This document shows positions 1 through 8,283 of a DNA stretch of 47,051 bases, piece by piece; positions within the stretch are counted from its first letter, which is position 1, and each line of letters opens with the position of its first letter. The stretch is from the NCBI GenBank assembly GCA_028718805.1, contig JAQUKY010000010.1, positions 1 to 47,051 on the forward strand, in the 5' to 3' direction. This DNA is from Candidatus Nanoarchaeia archaeon. Lineage in GTDB: Archaea; Nanobdellota; Nanobdellia; Pacearchaeales; GW2011-AR1. The position numbers were made by a program, and so were the translations under genes. The notes beneath the pieces were generated by a model. It was given only the letters and a program-made list of their open reading frames with translations. It made no database searches and had not been told where the DNA came from.

Positions 1-1
1 A

Positions 2-70
2 AGCTTGACAAATGGAAAGCTTAGAACTCCTTATCAAGCTTTCCTTGAGAAGATGAGAAAGGAAAAATAA
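2..70 (+). CDS. C-terminal end of a transposase-like protein (partial)
   Basis: The window opens inside a reading frame that ends at 70. The visible 22 residues finish with NGKLRTPYQAFLEKMRKEK, which resembles the tail of rve/DDE-type integrases and transposases, where an N-G-x-TPY-x-x-L motif closes the catalytic domain. Everything upstream is outside the window, so the family call rests on this short motif. An inverted repeat (GGAAAGCTT at 14-22, AAGCTTTCC at 36-44) overlaps the frame. It could be an ordinary conserved C-terminus of another family. Confidence 0.4.
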   Translation, partial: SLTNGKLRTPYQAFLEKMRKEK

Positions 71-258
71 TTAAAGATAAAATGGCTGAACTAAATAATC
101 GAGAGGACATTGATAGCGGACACTACAGGCAAACTTTAATGGTCTAAAAAATGTAACTTTACCTTTATCAGTAATACACAGAACGGGAAAACTCTATAAA
201 CTAAACTGCTAAACATTCATTACCAAATATTTATAAATTAGTATTTCTTGATTAAGTT

Positions 259-678
259 ATGGTAAGAAAAGAAGTGGAATCTGCAAAAAATGAGGTTATG
301 AGCAAAGCAGAATTAGAACAGGCTTTATTGAATAATTTTGTCAATCTGCAAAAAGTACTGACAAATCTGGCTATTAAGTTTGAAGATTTGTCCAATAATA
401 TTTCAAAAATTTTACAATTGTTTGAGATTTCTGCAAAAAGCTTTGCTGAAAAATACTCTGGCGGGGGAGGATCAGAGTCAGATAAAGAATTTTTGAAGAA
501 ACTAGATGCATTATTAGACCAGAATAAAACAATAGCAAAAGGAATTATGTTAATGGAAGAAAGGGTAAGACAAAGAACTCAGCCTCCACCTATGCCCGTA
601 GAAACAAACAGATTTAATCCTGCAGAAGGGAACAGATTTGAAGGAATGACCAGATCAAAACCTCTTCCAAAATATTAA
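259..678 (+). CDS. Small conserved-looking coiled-coil protein, function unknown
   Basis: A 139-residue soluble protein that I do not recognise. Residues about 15-65 are amphipathic and read as coiled coil, with hydrophobic positions spaced for helix pairing. A glycine-rich break (SGGGGSE, about 67-73) follows, then a second helix at about 75-105 and a proline-rich, positively charged tail. A TATA-like ATTTATAAAT lies 25-32 nt before the start codon, so the transcript is probably leaderless. The next gene starts 48 nt downstream on the same strand, and the two probably form an operon. No catalytic motif is seen. Confidence 0.65.
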   Translation: MVRKEVESAKNEVMSKAELEQALLNNFVNLQKVLTNLAIKFEDLSNNISKILQLFEISAKSFAEKYSGGGGSESDKEFLKKLDALLDQNKTIAKGIMLMEERVRQRTQPPPMPVETNRFNPAEGNRFEGMTRSKPLPKY

Positions 679-726
679 AATGATTTTTAAAGGAAGATAC
701 ATCGAAGAAACCTTGGTGTCTTAGAT

Positions 727-1500
727 ATGGGATTAGCACAAATAAAGCCAGAAGATAGAATTATTTTTCTAAAAAAATTTGCTGCAGAGCTAGTTATCAA
801 CTGCGGAGAGCCAACACTAATAGAAGAAAAAATAAGAAAACAAATAGAAATAGAAAAATTAAGGCAAAAATTTCTAAGACCCATAGAAACAAAATCTGAA
901 GATGCTTATCAAGGATTCCAAAAATCAATCAGTGATTCTTTTTTTCAGCAGCCAGTCTATTCAAAAAAAACAGAGGAATCAGAGCAAAGACCAGAAATTA
1001 AAGTAATGAAAAAAAGATTTATGTTCCCAAGAAGGCCTCTTTTTCAAAGGACTAATCCTCCTCAGCAGATTCCAGTTCGAAGATTAAGAAAATCAATATC
1101 AACAGCATCAGCAAACACCCCTCCTCCAACCCCTTCCCAGCAATTACAACCAAGCATGGTTCAGCCAGAGGCTCACGAAAGGCCAGAGGGATTAGATTTA
1201 GGAAAAATACAACAATTCTTAAAAGATCCATCAATACAATCCATAGAATGCCCGGGGCCAGGAAGAAACTTGCTTTTAAAAAGATACAGTAAGATAAACA
1301 CAACCAAGGTGACTTTAAACCAGGTAGAGATAACAAATATAATAAATACTTTCGCACAGCAGGCCAGAATACCCATTGTTGGGGGGATTTTAAAGGCAGC
1401 TGTTGGTGATTTGGTCATCTCTGCAGTAATCTCTGAGTTCGTTGGTTCTAGATTTATTCTTAGCAAGATAGTCCCTTATAACTTGATGGGCATTCAATAA
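727..1500 (+). CDS. Stand-alone CpaF/VirB11 N-terminal-domain-like protein
   Basis: A 257-residue protein with a charged, proline/serine-rich first 155 residues and a compact C-terminal domain. The C-terminal part (about 158-250) follows the pattern of the N-terminal domain of CpaF/VirB11/GspE secretion ATPases: LKDPSIQSIEC near the start, then VEITNIINTFAQQARIPIV, and VGSRFILSKIVP where the family has its GSR and ltIRk strands. The Walker A ATPase domain is absent, so it cannot be the ATPase itself. By inference it could be a regulatory or scaffold partner of an archaellum or pilus ATPase encoded elsewhere. A GGTG-like ribosome site precedes the ATG. The N-terminal half is unrecognised. Confidence 0.55.
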   Translation: MGLAQIKPEDRIIFLKKFAAELVINCGEPTLIEEKIRKQIEIEKLRQKFLRPIETKSEDAYQGFQKSISDSFFQQPVYSKKTEESEQRPEIKVMKKRFMFPRRPLFQRTNPPQQIPVRRLRKSISTASANTPPPTPSQQLQPSMVQPEAHERPEGLDLGKIQQFLKDPSIQSIECPGPGRNLLLKRYSKINTTKVTLNQVEITNIINTFAQQARIPIVGGILKAAVGDLVISAVISEFVGSRFILSKIVPYNLMGIQ

Positions 1501-1610
1501 AAATATGTTATAATCATAAAAATTATTCTGAACTCAATCTGTAAATCAGTAATTTAGAAAAACTGATATGCTATGAAAACAAAAGCATAAAATAGGGGAT
1601 TTCCTCTGCA

Positions 1611-1664
1611 AAGCTTGACAGTCCATTAACATTATCGATAAAGTCAAATTACCAAAGAATAAAA
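1611..1664 (+). repeat. Dispersed intergenic repeat, copy a
   Basis: This stretch begins AAGCTTGACAG and ends CAAATTACCAAAGAATAA. It resembles the copies at 14467-14525 and 14793-14853 (same strand) and 12397-12455 (opposite strand). Shared blocks are AAGCTTGA, an ATCG(T/A)T core and (A/G)ATTA(C/T)CAA(A)GAATAA. This copy is the most divergent. It sits in the 446-nt gap 1501-1946, which otherwise holds only the hairpins at 1681-1735 and a candidate promoter for the gene at 1947. Confidence 0.4.
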
Positions 1665-1680
1665 ATCCGATGTTAGTTTT

Positions 1681-1735
1681 CCTTTTCCTTTAGAAAGGAA
1701 AAGGGAGGAGTAAACCCCTCCCCTCACTCTTTTTC
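1681..1735 (+). terminator. Tandem hairpins followed by a T-run
   Basis: CCTTTTCCTTT (1681-1691) pairs perfectly with AAAGGAAAAGG (1694-1704) around a 2-nt loop. GGGAGG (1703-1708) can pair with CCTCCC (1717-1722), and the T-run 1727-1733 follows. The two stems share the GGG at 1703-1705, so they are partly exclusive. This is a plausible terminator for the two genes ending at 1500, although the 180-nt distance is long. It might instead close an unrecognised non-coding RNA in 1501-1740. Confidence 0.45.
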
Positions 1736-1946
1736 TAGATTTAAGAGAACTTTCTATTTTTAAATGATTTAGGTGATTTGAAGGTTATCTTATAAAACTC
1801 ACTAACATAACCCTTGTGTTATATCTCTTATGTTAGAAAATCTTTTTTGAAAACATATTTAAACAAACAATATTTAATGAAGAAATAAAATCCATTCTTC
1901 CAGATCACATAAAAGTTTTTATATTCAAAGTAATCTTAATGAATCT

Positions 1947-2507
1947 ATGAAAAAGGAAAATATTGCAGAATTAATCAAGTTTTACCATTCAACTAGGAGA
2001 AATGAAAAGGCAAGAGATTTCGTGGACGGTGTACTAATAAAACTAACAGAGCTATTAAGGGAAGGTTCTAAAATAAGGTATAATTTAAGCGCAGCAATTT
2101 GTTATGAAGAGGAATTTAAATCGTACTGTTTAGTTACCCGCGCAGGGTTATCAAAGGAAAAGATATCAAAGGGGATTATGCTTTTCAATCTCTTCACAGA
2201 TGACATGATTCCAAAAGATATTGGGGGCATGCCTGTTTCAATAGAAAATGTAGGGGCACTAGGAAAGAGCCATGTTACATATGAAGTTGATACCTCTTTA
2301 GGAACAGATGAGCTTAAAAATCCAGTAAAATTAGCCCCGATACTTACTGATTTGATCTTGTCTTATAAAAAGGGAATGAAGTTTGAAGATTATAAAATTA
2401 TTTCTGCAAGATGGGAAGACCTGCCTAATGATCCACAAATCCCAAGGGATAAGATTAAAGGTTACCGTATACTCGAAATTAATTTAGAAGCAAAACTGGC
2501 AAATTGA
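1947..2507 (+). CDS. Hypothetical protein, 186 aa
   Basis: A soluble mixed alpha/beta protein that I do not recognise. The first 40 residues are helical and charged. A central region alternates short strands and helices (residues about 48-110: AAICYEEEFKSYCLVTRAG, then GIMLFNLFTDDMIP). There is no signal peptide, membrane segment or metal-binding cluster. A TTTTTATATTC box 25-35 nt upstream of the ATG fits an archaeal TATA element. It stands alone between the hairpins at 1681-1735 and the DUF357 gene. Confidence 0.65.
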   Translation: MKKENIAELIKFYHSTRRNEKARDFVDGVLIKLTELLREGSKIRYNLSAAICYEEEFKSYCLVTRAGLSKEKISKGIMLFNLFTDDMIPKDIGGMPVSIENVGALGKSHVTYEVDTSLGTDELKNPVKLAPILTDLILSYKKGMKFEDYKIISARWEDLPNDPQIPRDKIKGYRILEINLEAKLAN

Positions 2508-2568
2508 TTATATTCCTTCCTCATCATGATTTCTAAAAATATAAAAAGCCCATTTGCTAGTTTGTTAT

Positions 2569-2862
2569 ATGCAAAAATCTAAAAAAATAAATCTTGTATG
2601 CAAAGCTAGACTAGGTGGTTATAGAAAAATCAGTGAAAAAGCACTTGAACTTGCCAAGAAAAATATATCAAAAGGAAAAGAAGAACAGGCAAAAGATATA
2701 ATAAAAATGGTTGAATGCTATTTAGAAGACTCAAAACATTTTGAAAAAAATGGGCATTATGTAAATTCATATGGCTGCCTGAATTACGCTCATGGCTGGC
2801 TGGATTGCGGGGCAAGATTAAAAATATTTAATGTAAAAGACAATAAATTATTTGCGGTTTAA
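2569..2862 (+). CDS. DUF357 family protein
   Basis: A 97-residue protein matching DUF357, an archaeal family of small helical proteins of unknown role. The diagnostic part is residues about 55-85: LEDSKHFEKNGHYVNSYGCL followed by NYAHGWLDCGARL, the family pattern of a helical hairpin with an N-Y-A-H-G-W-L-D core. A TTG start 15 nt upstream is possible, but the ATG is preferred because an AATATAAAAAG box lies 22-32 nt before it, as expected for a leaderless archaeal transcript. Its stop is 3 nt from the stop of the convergent gene 2866-3231. Confidence 0.8.
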   Translation: MQKSKKINLVCKARLGGYRKISEKALELAKKNISKGKEEQAKDIIKMVECYLEDSKHFEKNGHYVNSYGCLNYAHGWLDCGARLKIFNVKDNKLFAV

Positions 2863-2865
2863 TGT

Positions 2866-3231
2866 TTAAATTATCCCTGCCAGTCTCCCAAAATTGTTAA
2901 CAACAAACGTTTTCATAAGCTTTTTATAAAGATTTACGCTGACTTTTCCTGTTCTTGACCTCAATATAAAAATCTCCTTTTCAATAGGACCATTCCAGAT
3001 ATTTTCCAACTTGATTTCCAATGAGACCTTGCAGGTATCATTAGGGGATGCTGAATCAAATCCGACCTTTATCTGTGATTTTTGAATAAAAGGAAAAGTA
3101 ACATATTTTCCACTGCGCACAACCTCTTTTAATCTTTCTTTGTCTATATGATATCTTAAAGGAAGTTCAGAAATAACAAAACTCTGAAATGATTGAGCAA
3201 GGTATTCTGATGAAGTGTATTCATGAGGCAT
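2866..3231 (-). CDS. Hypothetical protein, 121 aa
   Basis: A small soluble protein that I do not recognise. It looks beta-rich after residue 40: several alternating strands (KYVTFPFIQKSQIKVGF, CKVSLEIKLENIW, EIFILRSRTGKVSVNLY) and a short helical end. There are no cysteine pairs, signal peptide or catalytic motif. It is convergent with the DUF357 gene, and its 5' side faces the pyrH promoter region. Confidence 0.6.
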   Translation of the reverse strand: MPHEYTSSEYLAQSFQSFVISELPLRYHIDKERLKEVVRSGKYVTFPFIQKSQIKVGFDSASPNDTCKVSLEIKLENIWNGPIEKEIFILRSRTGKVSVNLYKKLMKTFVVNNFGRLAGII

Positions 3232-3333
3232 GCCATCACTACAAAATTATGCTTAAAAACCATTATTATACTAAAAACTATATGTTGAAAAAGCAATCTT
3301 TAAACATCAAAAATCTTAGGATTTTTGTGGCTT

Positions 3334-3360
3334 AAAAGTTTCCTTAGAAACTTTTAAATA
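3334..3360 (+). promoter_or_regulatory. Inverted repeat overlapping the pyrH TATA box
   Basis: AAAAGTTTC (3334-3342) and GAAACTTTT (3347-3355) form a perfect 9-bp inverted repeat around CTTA. Its right arm runs into TTTTAAATA (3352-3360), the best TATA candidate for pyrH, whose ATG is 38 nt further on. The overlap suggests an operator, but the arms could also be a hairpin at the 5' end of a divergent transcript. Confidence 0.4.
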
Positions 3361-3397
3361 AACCCCTTGATTAGGATTAATAATCAGTAATAAAAAA

Positions 3398-4084
3398 ATG
3401 GTAAAAGAGGTAATCATAATAAGTTTGGGAGGAAGCTTGATTATACCCGATGAAATCAACACTAATTTCTTAGAGAAGTTCAAGAAAACACTGTTTAAAT
3501 ATGACAAAAAATACAGATTTGTTGTAGTCTGCGGGGGAGGAAAAACCGCAAGAAATTATATCAATGGCCTCTCTTATGTAAACAAAAGGGAATTTTTTCA
3601 GTGTTTATTAGGGATAGCTTCTACTAGATTAAACGCGAGATTTATGACTTATTTTTTTGGAGAAGATGCTAATGAAGGCATTCCGCATAATATGGAAGAG
3701 ATTAAAAATCTTTTAAGAAGGAATTTTGTTGTTTTTTGCGGGGCATTAAGATATGCAAAACATGAAACAAGCGATGGAACTGCAGCTAAATTAGCACGTT
3801 TTTTTGATTGCGATTTTATTAATCTCACAAATGTTCAGGGACTGTATGATAAAGATCCTAAAAAAAACAAAAAAACAAAATTTATACCTGAAATTTCACA
3901 CAAGGATTTTTATAAAATGACTAAAAAAATAGAATTTAAGCCGGGGCAACACTTTGTATTAGATCAAAATGCAGCAAAGATAATTAAAAAATATAAAATA
4001 ACAACCTATATTTTAGGGCACGATTTAAAAAATCTTGATAATGTTCTAAACAAAAAACATTTTGTTGGAACGAGGATAAGTTAA
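3398..4084 (+). CDS. pyrH: UMP kinase, archaeal type
   Basis: A 228-residue amino-acid-kinase-fold enzyme that phosphorylates UMP to UDP with ATP in pyrimidine nucleotide synthesis. The N-terminal glycine loop SLGGSLI (about 9-15) and VVVCGGGKTARNYI (about 43-56) match the archaeal/plant-type UMP kinase subgroup. DGTAAKLARFFDCDFINLTNVQGLYDKDP in the second half is the acceptor and nucleotide-binding segment (LTNV-GLYDKDP). The length matches archaeal homologues, which are shorter than bacterial ones. It is transcribed alone from a promoter overlapped by an inverted repeat. Confidence 0.92.
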   Translation: MVKEVIIISLGGSLIIPDEINTNFLEKFKKTLFKYDKKYRFVVVCGGGKTARNYINGLSYVNKREFFQCLLGIASTRLNARFMTYFFGEDANEGIPHNMEEIKNLLRRNFVVFCGALRYAKHETSDGTAAKLARFFDCDFINLTNVQGLYDKDPKKNKKTKFIPEISHKDFYKMTKKIEFKPGQHFVLDQNAAKIIKKYKITTYILGHDLKNLDNVLNKKHFVGTRIS

Positions 4085-4111
4085 TAAGATTATTTATTCC
4101 CGTAATCCTCT

Positions 4112-4552
4112 TTAGGGAGAGAGATTTTTTCTTGTTTGATAGACTCTGGTGTGTCTAGGAGGTTTTCCAAGCCTGCCAGTTTTATAAGTTTTTAAACCAT
4201 TATCAGAAACAACTTTAACTCTGCTTTTTAATTTAGACTCAAAACAAAGAACTTCCCTCAATCCTTTGTCAATTGTTGTCTCAAGGTCATGCAAAACCCT
4301 CATCAAATTTTTTCTTTTAAACAAATCCTGTTTCTCACCATATCCATTAAGGCTCCTTTCAAAATCAAGAGAATATTCCAAATCAAAACTATCTGTTACA
4401 GTAGAATCGTTGACAAGAATTGGAACATTTAATTCTGCAAAATTAATTGGATAAGGAGCAGACTTTTTCACATAGGCAGTAGGGACTATATTTAAAACAG
4501 GATTTCTTACTGTTCCCTGCAATTTCAATTTGAAGTAATATGTTTGTTCCAT
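4112..4552 (-). CDS. Hypothetical protein, 146 aa
   Basis: An unrecognised protein with a beta-rich first half (YYFKLKLQGTVRNPVLNIVPTAYV, then NVPILVNDSTVTDSFDLEYSLDF), a central helix and a basic C-terminus (GKPPRHTRVYQTRKNLSP). The basic tail could bind nucleic acid, but no known domain is visible. It is divergent from the RNase P p30 gene, with 43 nt between the two start codons, so their promoters must overlap. Confidence 0.6.
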   Translation of the reverse strand: MEQTYYFKLKLQGTVRNPVLNIVPTAYVKKSAPYPINFAELNVPILVNDSTVTDSFDLEYSLDFERSLNGYGEKQDLFKRKNLMRVLHDLETTIDKGLREVLCFESKLKSRVKVVSDNGLKTYKTGRLGKPPRHTRVYQTRKNLSP

Positions 4553-4595
4553 AGCATTCAGGAAACTTTTTAAGGTTTAAAAATGTTTAGATATT

Positions 4596-5033
4596 ATGAA
4601 TATCATAAACACAACCAACATAAATGAAGCAAGGAAAGAGATTCTTAAACTTAAAAAAGAAAATAAGAAAGTTATAGTTCAGGCCCAGGATGATGAATTT
4701 AACAGGAAGATTTTTGAGAACAAAGATGTTGACATTGTAACAGGGCTTGAATTCAACAGAAAAGATAGGTTAAAGCAGAGAGATTCTGGATTAAATGAGG
4801 TTTTATGCAAGTTAGCAAGCAAAAATAACATAAAGATAAGCATAGATATCAGAGAAATTCAAAAGCTCCCAAAAAAAGAAAAGGCAATTATTCTTTCAAG
4901 AATAATTCAGAATATTAAATTATGCAGAAGAACAAAAACTGAGATTATTTTTATTCCCGAATTAAAAAAGCAGGATGCTTTCTCTTTTCTCTTGGCACTA
5001 GGGGCCTCAACAAATCAAGCAATTCCAGAATAA
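4596..5033 (+). CDS. rnp3: RNase P protein component 3 (p30)
   Basis: A 145-residue Rpp30-like subunit of archaeal RNase P, the ribonucleoprotein that trims the 5' leader of pre-tRNA. The family hallmark is visible as LEFNRKDRLKQRDSGLNEVLCKLASKNNIKISIDIREI (about 52-89), the R-x-S-G-L-N motif with the following beta strand, then ILSRIIQNIKLCRRTKTEIIFIPE and a C-terminal ALGAS. It is short compared with the roughly 200-residue full-length family, as often in DPANN archaea. A TTTAAAAA box 15-22 nt before the ATG supports a leaderless start. Confidence 0.8.
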   Translation: MNIINTTNINEARKEILKLKKENKKVIVQAQDDEFNRKIFENKDVDIVTGLEFNRKDRLKQRDSGLNEVLCKLASKNNIKISIDIREIQKLPKKEKAIILSRIIQNIKLCRRTKTEIIFIPELKKQDAFSFLLALGASTNQAIPE

Positions 5034-5101
5034 TTTAGTAAAATCTTTTTGTGATTCATCAACATAATAATCTTTAATTAGTCATATTTTATTTGAATAA
5101 T

Positions 5102-5449
5102 ATGAATTATCCAATAAAAGAAATAACTCAAATAGTCGATAGCATTTTTTTGGAATATTTAGGCCCGCTGGGCCAAGAAGCGTTTAGGAAAAGAGGAGAA
5201 TGGCCAACTAAGCTTTCTAATGGTCAAATATGGTGGTGGTTTGAATACGAGAGAACTCCAAAATGTATGAGCACAACTTCTTTACTTTTCAAGTATGTTC
5301 CAAAAGATTCTTCTGAAAAAGATATAAAAAAGGGATTTTATCTAGAAAAGAGATTCATTAGCGAAAGTTTAGATAAAGCAATTGAGTTATACAAGTTAAG
5401 AATTTCAAGAATAGTTAAATTATACCAACGAACTCCAAGCATTCTTTAA
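5102..5449 (+). CDS. Hypothetical protein, 115 aa
   Basis: A small unrecognised protein. It has a tryptophan-rich stretch (GEWPTKLSNGQIWWWFEYERTP, about 34-55) and a lysine-rich amphipathic second half. There is no membrane segment or metal cluster. An in-frame TTG lies 9 nt upstream, but the ATG at 5102 is preferred. It lies between rnp3 and pheS on the same strand, with 68 nt before it, and probably has its own promoter. Confidence 0.6.
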   Translation: MNYPIKEITQIVDSIFLEYLGPLGQEAFRKRGEWPTKLSNGQIWWWFEYERTPKCMSTTSLLFKYVPKDSSEKDIKKGFYLEKRFISESLDKAIELYKLRISRIVKLYQRTPSIL

Positions 5450-5547
5450 AAAATTAATAGATTAAGACTTTTCGGGCGAAGCCTAGATAAGTATTAACTC
5501 TAAAATAGTCACACAAGCTTTTTAAAACATCTTCAATTTTAAAGTAT

Positions 5548-7095
5548 ATGAAAGGGCAAAAACATGAAAAATTACTGGATTTTGATAATGTAATTGAATC
5601 ATTATCACCTAATGAAAGGGCAATAATCCCTCATTTAAAAGAAAAAAGCATTGAAGAAATTGATAAAAATACTGGCCTGGGCAAGACATCAGTATTAAGA
5701 GCTTTAGAGTTTCTGTCAAATAAGAACATAGTAAAATTAAGCTCAGAACAGGAGAAAATACTTGAATTAGGAGTTAATGGCATCTTATATCTGAAAAACG
5801 GGCTTCCTGAAAGAAAATTAATCAGTATAATAGGTGAAAAGAACTCTATCTCTCTGCAGGATGCAAAAAAACTCTCGGGTTTAAATGATAATGAGTTTAA
5901 AGCTGCCCTGGGGGCCTTGAAAAAGAAAGCTCTGATAAATCTAATCAACGGAAATATAATCCTAGCAGGAAGCAAGCAGGAAATAGCACAGAAAACATTA
6001 GAGGAAAAATTCCTGGAATCTCTTCCAAAAAAAATTAATGAATTACAGCCAGAGGAAAAATATGCTTTTGACAGCTTAAAATCAAGAAAAGATATTATAG
6101 ACATTCAGGACAAAAAGACAATAAGTTTCACATCAACAGAACTCGGGGAAAAATTAATGAAACAGGACCTGAAAGAAGCAGATAACCTGGTTGAAGGTCT
6201 TACTTCTTCATTAATAAAATCCGGGCAATGGAAAGGAAAGAAATTCAGGAGGTATGACATCATAAGCAATGTTCCAAAGATATATGGTGGAAAAAGACAT
6301 TTTGTTAATCAGGCAACAGATTATGCAAAGAAAATATGGCTTGAGATGGGTTTCAAGGAAATGACAGGTAATATGATACAGTCAGGTTTTTGGAATTTTG
6401 ATGCTCTGTTTACAGCACAGGACCATCCTGTCAGGGAAATGCAGGATACCTTTTTTATTAAAAATAAAACAGCTAAACTGCCGGAAAAAGAATTAGTTGA
6501 AAACATTAAATCAGCTCATGAAGGAAAAATAAAAGGAAGCAAAGGGTGGCAGGAAGACTGGAATGAAAAAGATTCAAAAAAGGTGGTAATGAGGACCCAT
6601 ACAACATGTTTGTCCGCCCAGACATTAAAAAAAATAGCAGAAAAAAAAGAATTCCCTGCAAAATACTTTGCATTAGGAAAATGTTTTAGGAATGAAACAG
6701 TTGACTGGAGCCATAATTTTGAATTCAACCAGACCGATGGCATAGTAGTTGATGAAAATGCAAATTTCCGCCAGCTCCTCGGCTACTTAATTGAATTTTT
6801 CAGGAAAATGGGTTATGAGAAAATAAGAATACGCCCGGGTTACTTCCCATACACAGAACCTAGCTTGGAAATTGATGTGTTCCATCCAGTCCATAAAAAA
6901 TGGATGGAATTAGGGGGGGCAGGGATGTTCAGGCCGGAAGTCACTATTCCATTTTTCGGAAGACATATTCCGGTTCTAGCCTGGGGCCCGGGATTTGACA
7001 GGATAATCATGGAATTCTTTAATATCACAGACTTAAGGGACATGTATAAAAATAACATAAATCAGCTGAGAAAAATGAAAATCTGGAGGAGATGA
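5548..7095 (+). CDS. pheS: Phenylalanyl-tRNA synthetase alpha subunit
   Basis: The catalytic alpha chain of the (alpha-beta)2 class II enzyme that charges tRNA-Phe; 515 residues, the usual archaeal length. The first roughly 200 residues hold winged-helix-type tRNA-binding modules (IEEIDKNTGLGKTSVLRALEFLSNKNIVKL). The catalytic core shows motif 2 as GKCFRNETVDWSHNFEFNQTDG (about 379-400) and motif 3 as GGAGMFRPEV with GPGFDRIIM (about 455-487). A TTTTTAAAA box 20-30 nt upstream supports a leaderless start. Its stop is 3 nt before the next gene, so pheS heads the operon that ends with pheT. Confidence 0.96.
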   Translation: MKGQKHEKLLDFDNVIESLSPNERAIIPHLKEKSIEEIDKNTGLGKTSVLRALEFLSNKNIVKLSSEQEKILELGVNGILYLKNGLPERKLISIIGEKNSISLQDAKKLSGLNDNEFKAALGALKKKALINLINGNIILAGSKQEIAQKTLEEKFLESLPKKINELQPEEKYAFDSLKSRKDIIDIQDKKTISFTSTELGEKLMKQDLKEADNLVEGLTSSLIKSGQWKGKKFRRYDIISNVPKIYGGKRHFVNQATDYAKKIWLEMGFKEMTGNMIQSGFWNFDALFTAQDHPVREMQDTFFIKNKTAKLPEKELVENIKSAHEGKIKGSKGWQEDWNEKDSKKVVMRTHTTCLSAQTLKKIAEKKEFPAKYFALGKCFRNETVDWSHNFEFNQTDGIVVDENANFRQLLGYLIEFFRKMGYEKIRIRPGYFPYTEPSLEIDVFHPVHKKWMELGGAGMFRPEVTIPFFGRHIPVLAWGPGFDRIIMEFFNITDLRDMYKNNINQLRKMKIWRR

Positions 7096-7098
7096 AAA

Positions 7099-8034
7099 AT
7101 GGAAAAAACAAAGATAAAAAGAACAAAAGAAGTTATCGAAGCTACACCACATCCAGAAATGGAGCATGTTCTTGTTAAATATCTCGGAAAAGAAGCAGAG
7201 GATATAACTGACTACCAGAAATCAACTGGTTCAGGGGCTATACATAGTAGTAAACGTTTCGAGATTGAATTAGCAAATGAAAATAAACTTTACACTCATA
7301 TTCATACGCATCCTACGATCACCCCTAAATTTAAAGGTGCAGAAGCTAAAGAATACAAAAAACAGGGTCTAGGGAAGAAAGAACTGAATAGGTTAATGAA
7401 TATTAATGCTCTGCCAGCTAATTATGATTTGCGAACTTTTATAGTAGACGGGAATATTAAAAAAATGGTTATTGCAGTAAGAGATTCAGACACGGGCGAG
7501 GTTAGAGGATATCAAATTATTAAAAAAACTAAGTCCACTCCCCAATTTGGAACATCCGGACAAGATTTTGATAAGCATCCATTTAGAACATTCTTAAATA
7601 TAATTAATGCTAATTATTTTGCCTGGGGTAAAAAGCATACCGAATTGCTTAATGATGTAAATGAATATAATGATAAATTAGTTAGTGCACTAAAAAGTGA
7701 TGATTATTCAAAACTACCTAATGCGTTTGATGCTTTCACAAGTAAATATCATCTTCAGCATAAAATCCTCTCTGCAAAAAATTATCATCCTAATGAATCA
7801 AAAAGTTCATTTGTAAAGAGAGAAAACAAGTCTTTAGATTCTAGACTTGCAGCAGCTTCTATTATTGGATTACTAGGAGCCATATTTTTTTTATCTCCTA
7901 ACTTAACGGGATTTGCAATAGCTAATTTAGCTCCAAAAACATTAAATATGATTGGGATAATATTTTTTGTTATTGGACTAATCGGAGCAGTTTATTATTT
8001 TAGAAAAGGAGGAAAAATACAGAATAAAATCTAA
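7099..8034 (+). CDS. JAMM-like protein with two C-terminal membrane helices
   Basis: A 311-residue protein. The soluble part carries YTHIHTHP (His67, His69, His71), like the metal-binding HxH of JAMM/Mov34 isopeptidases. LPANYDLRTF (106-115) aligns with the PSxxDL motif of the paralogue at 16028-16885, with Ser replaced by Ala, so metallopeptidase activity is uncertain. Two hydrophobic helices (about 250-272 and 284-302) joined by a short SPNLTG loop anchor it, with a basic end. It starts 3 nt after pheS, inside the pheS-pheT run. Substrate unknown; membrane-associated cleavage of a ubiquitin-like or other tag is only a family-based guess. Confidence 0.6.
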   Translation: MEKTKIKRTKEVIEATPHPEMEHVLVKYLGKEAEDITDYQKSTGSGAIHSSKRFEIELANENKLYTHIHTHPTITPKFKGAEAKEYKKQGLGKKELNRLMNINALPANYDLRTFIVDGNIKKMVIAVRDSDTGEVRGYQIIKKTKSTPQFGTSGQDFDKHPFRTFLNIINANYFAWGKKHTELLNDVNEYNDKLVSALKSDDYSKLPNAFDAFTSKYHLQHKILSAKNYHPNESKSSFVKRENKSLDSRLAAASIIGLLGAIFFLSPNLTGFAIANLAPKTLNMIGIIFFVIGLIGAVYYFRKGGKIQNKI

Positions 8035-8036
8035 AA

Positions 8037-8159
8037 ATGTCAGAAGAAAACGAAAACAGAACAGAACTTGAAGCAATAAAAGACCAGCTTGAAAGCCTGG
8101 AAGAAACAATAAACAACAAGTTTGATGAGCTCATCTCAGCAATAAGAGAAAGAAAATAA
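8037..8159 (+). CDS. Small coiled-coil protein, 40 aa
   Basis: A short frame starting 2 nt after the preceding stop. The product begins MSEENENRTELEAIKDQLES and continues as one highly charged helix with leucine/isoleucine at heptad-like spacing (LEAIKDQLESLEETINNKFDELISAI), so it reads as coiled coil. Function unknown. The tight spacing in the pheS operon and the clean heptads favour a real gene over chance. Confidence 0.6.
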   Translation: MSEENENRTELEAIKDQLESLEETINNKFDELISAIRERK

Positions 8160-8194
8160 ATAATTTGAAGGATAAACTGAATCAATAATAAATA

Positions 8195-8259
8195 AGACGA
8201 AATAATCTATAGCAACTGACATCAAGCTATGAGGGAGAAGCCCAAGAGTATAATCGTCT
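8195..8259 (+). other. Possible structured RNA element in the pheS-pheT operon
   Basis: The 124-nt gap between the 40-aa gene and the DUF3850 gene can fold into nested stems: AGACGA (8195-8200) with TCGTCT (8254-8259), ATAGC (8209-8213) with GCTAT (8226-8230), and GGG (8233-8235) with CCC (8241-8243). It matches no RNA family that I recognise. It could be an mRNA processing or attenuation element, or chance pairing in AT-rich DNA. Confidence 0.25.
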
Positions 8260-8283
8260 ATTAAATTACTGTTAAACAATAAA

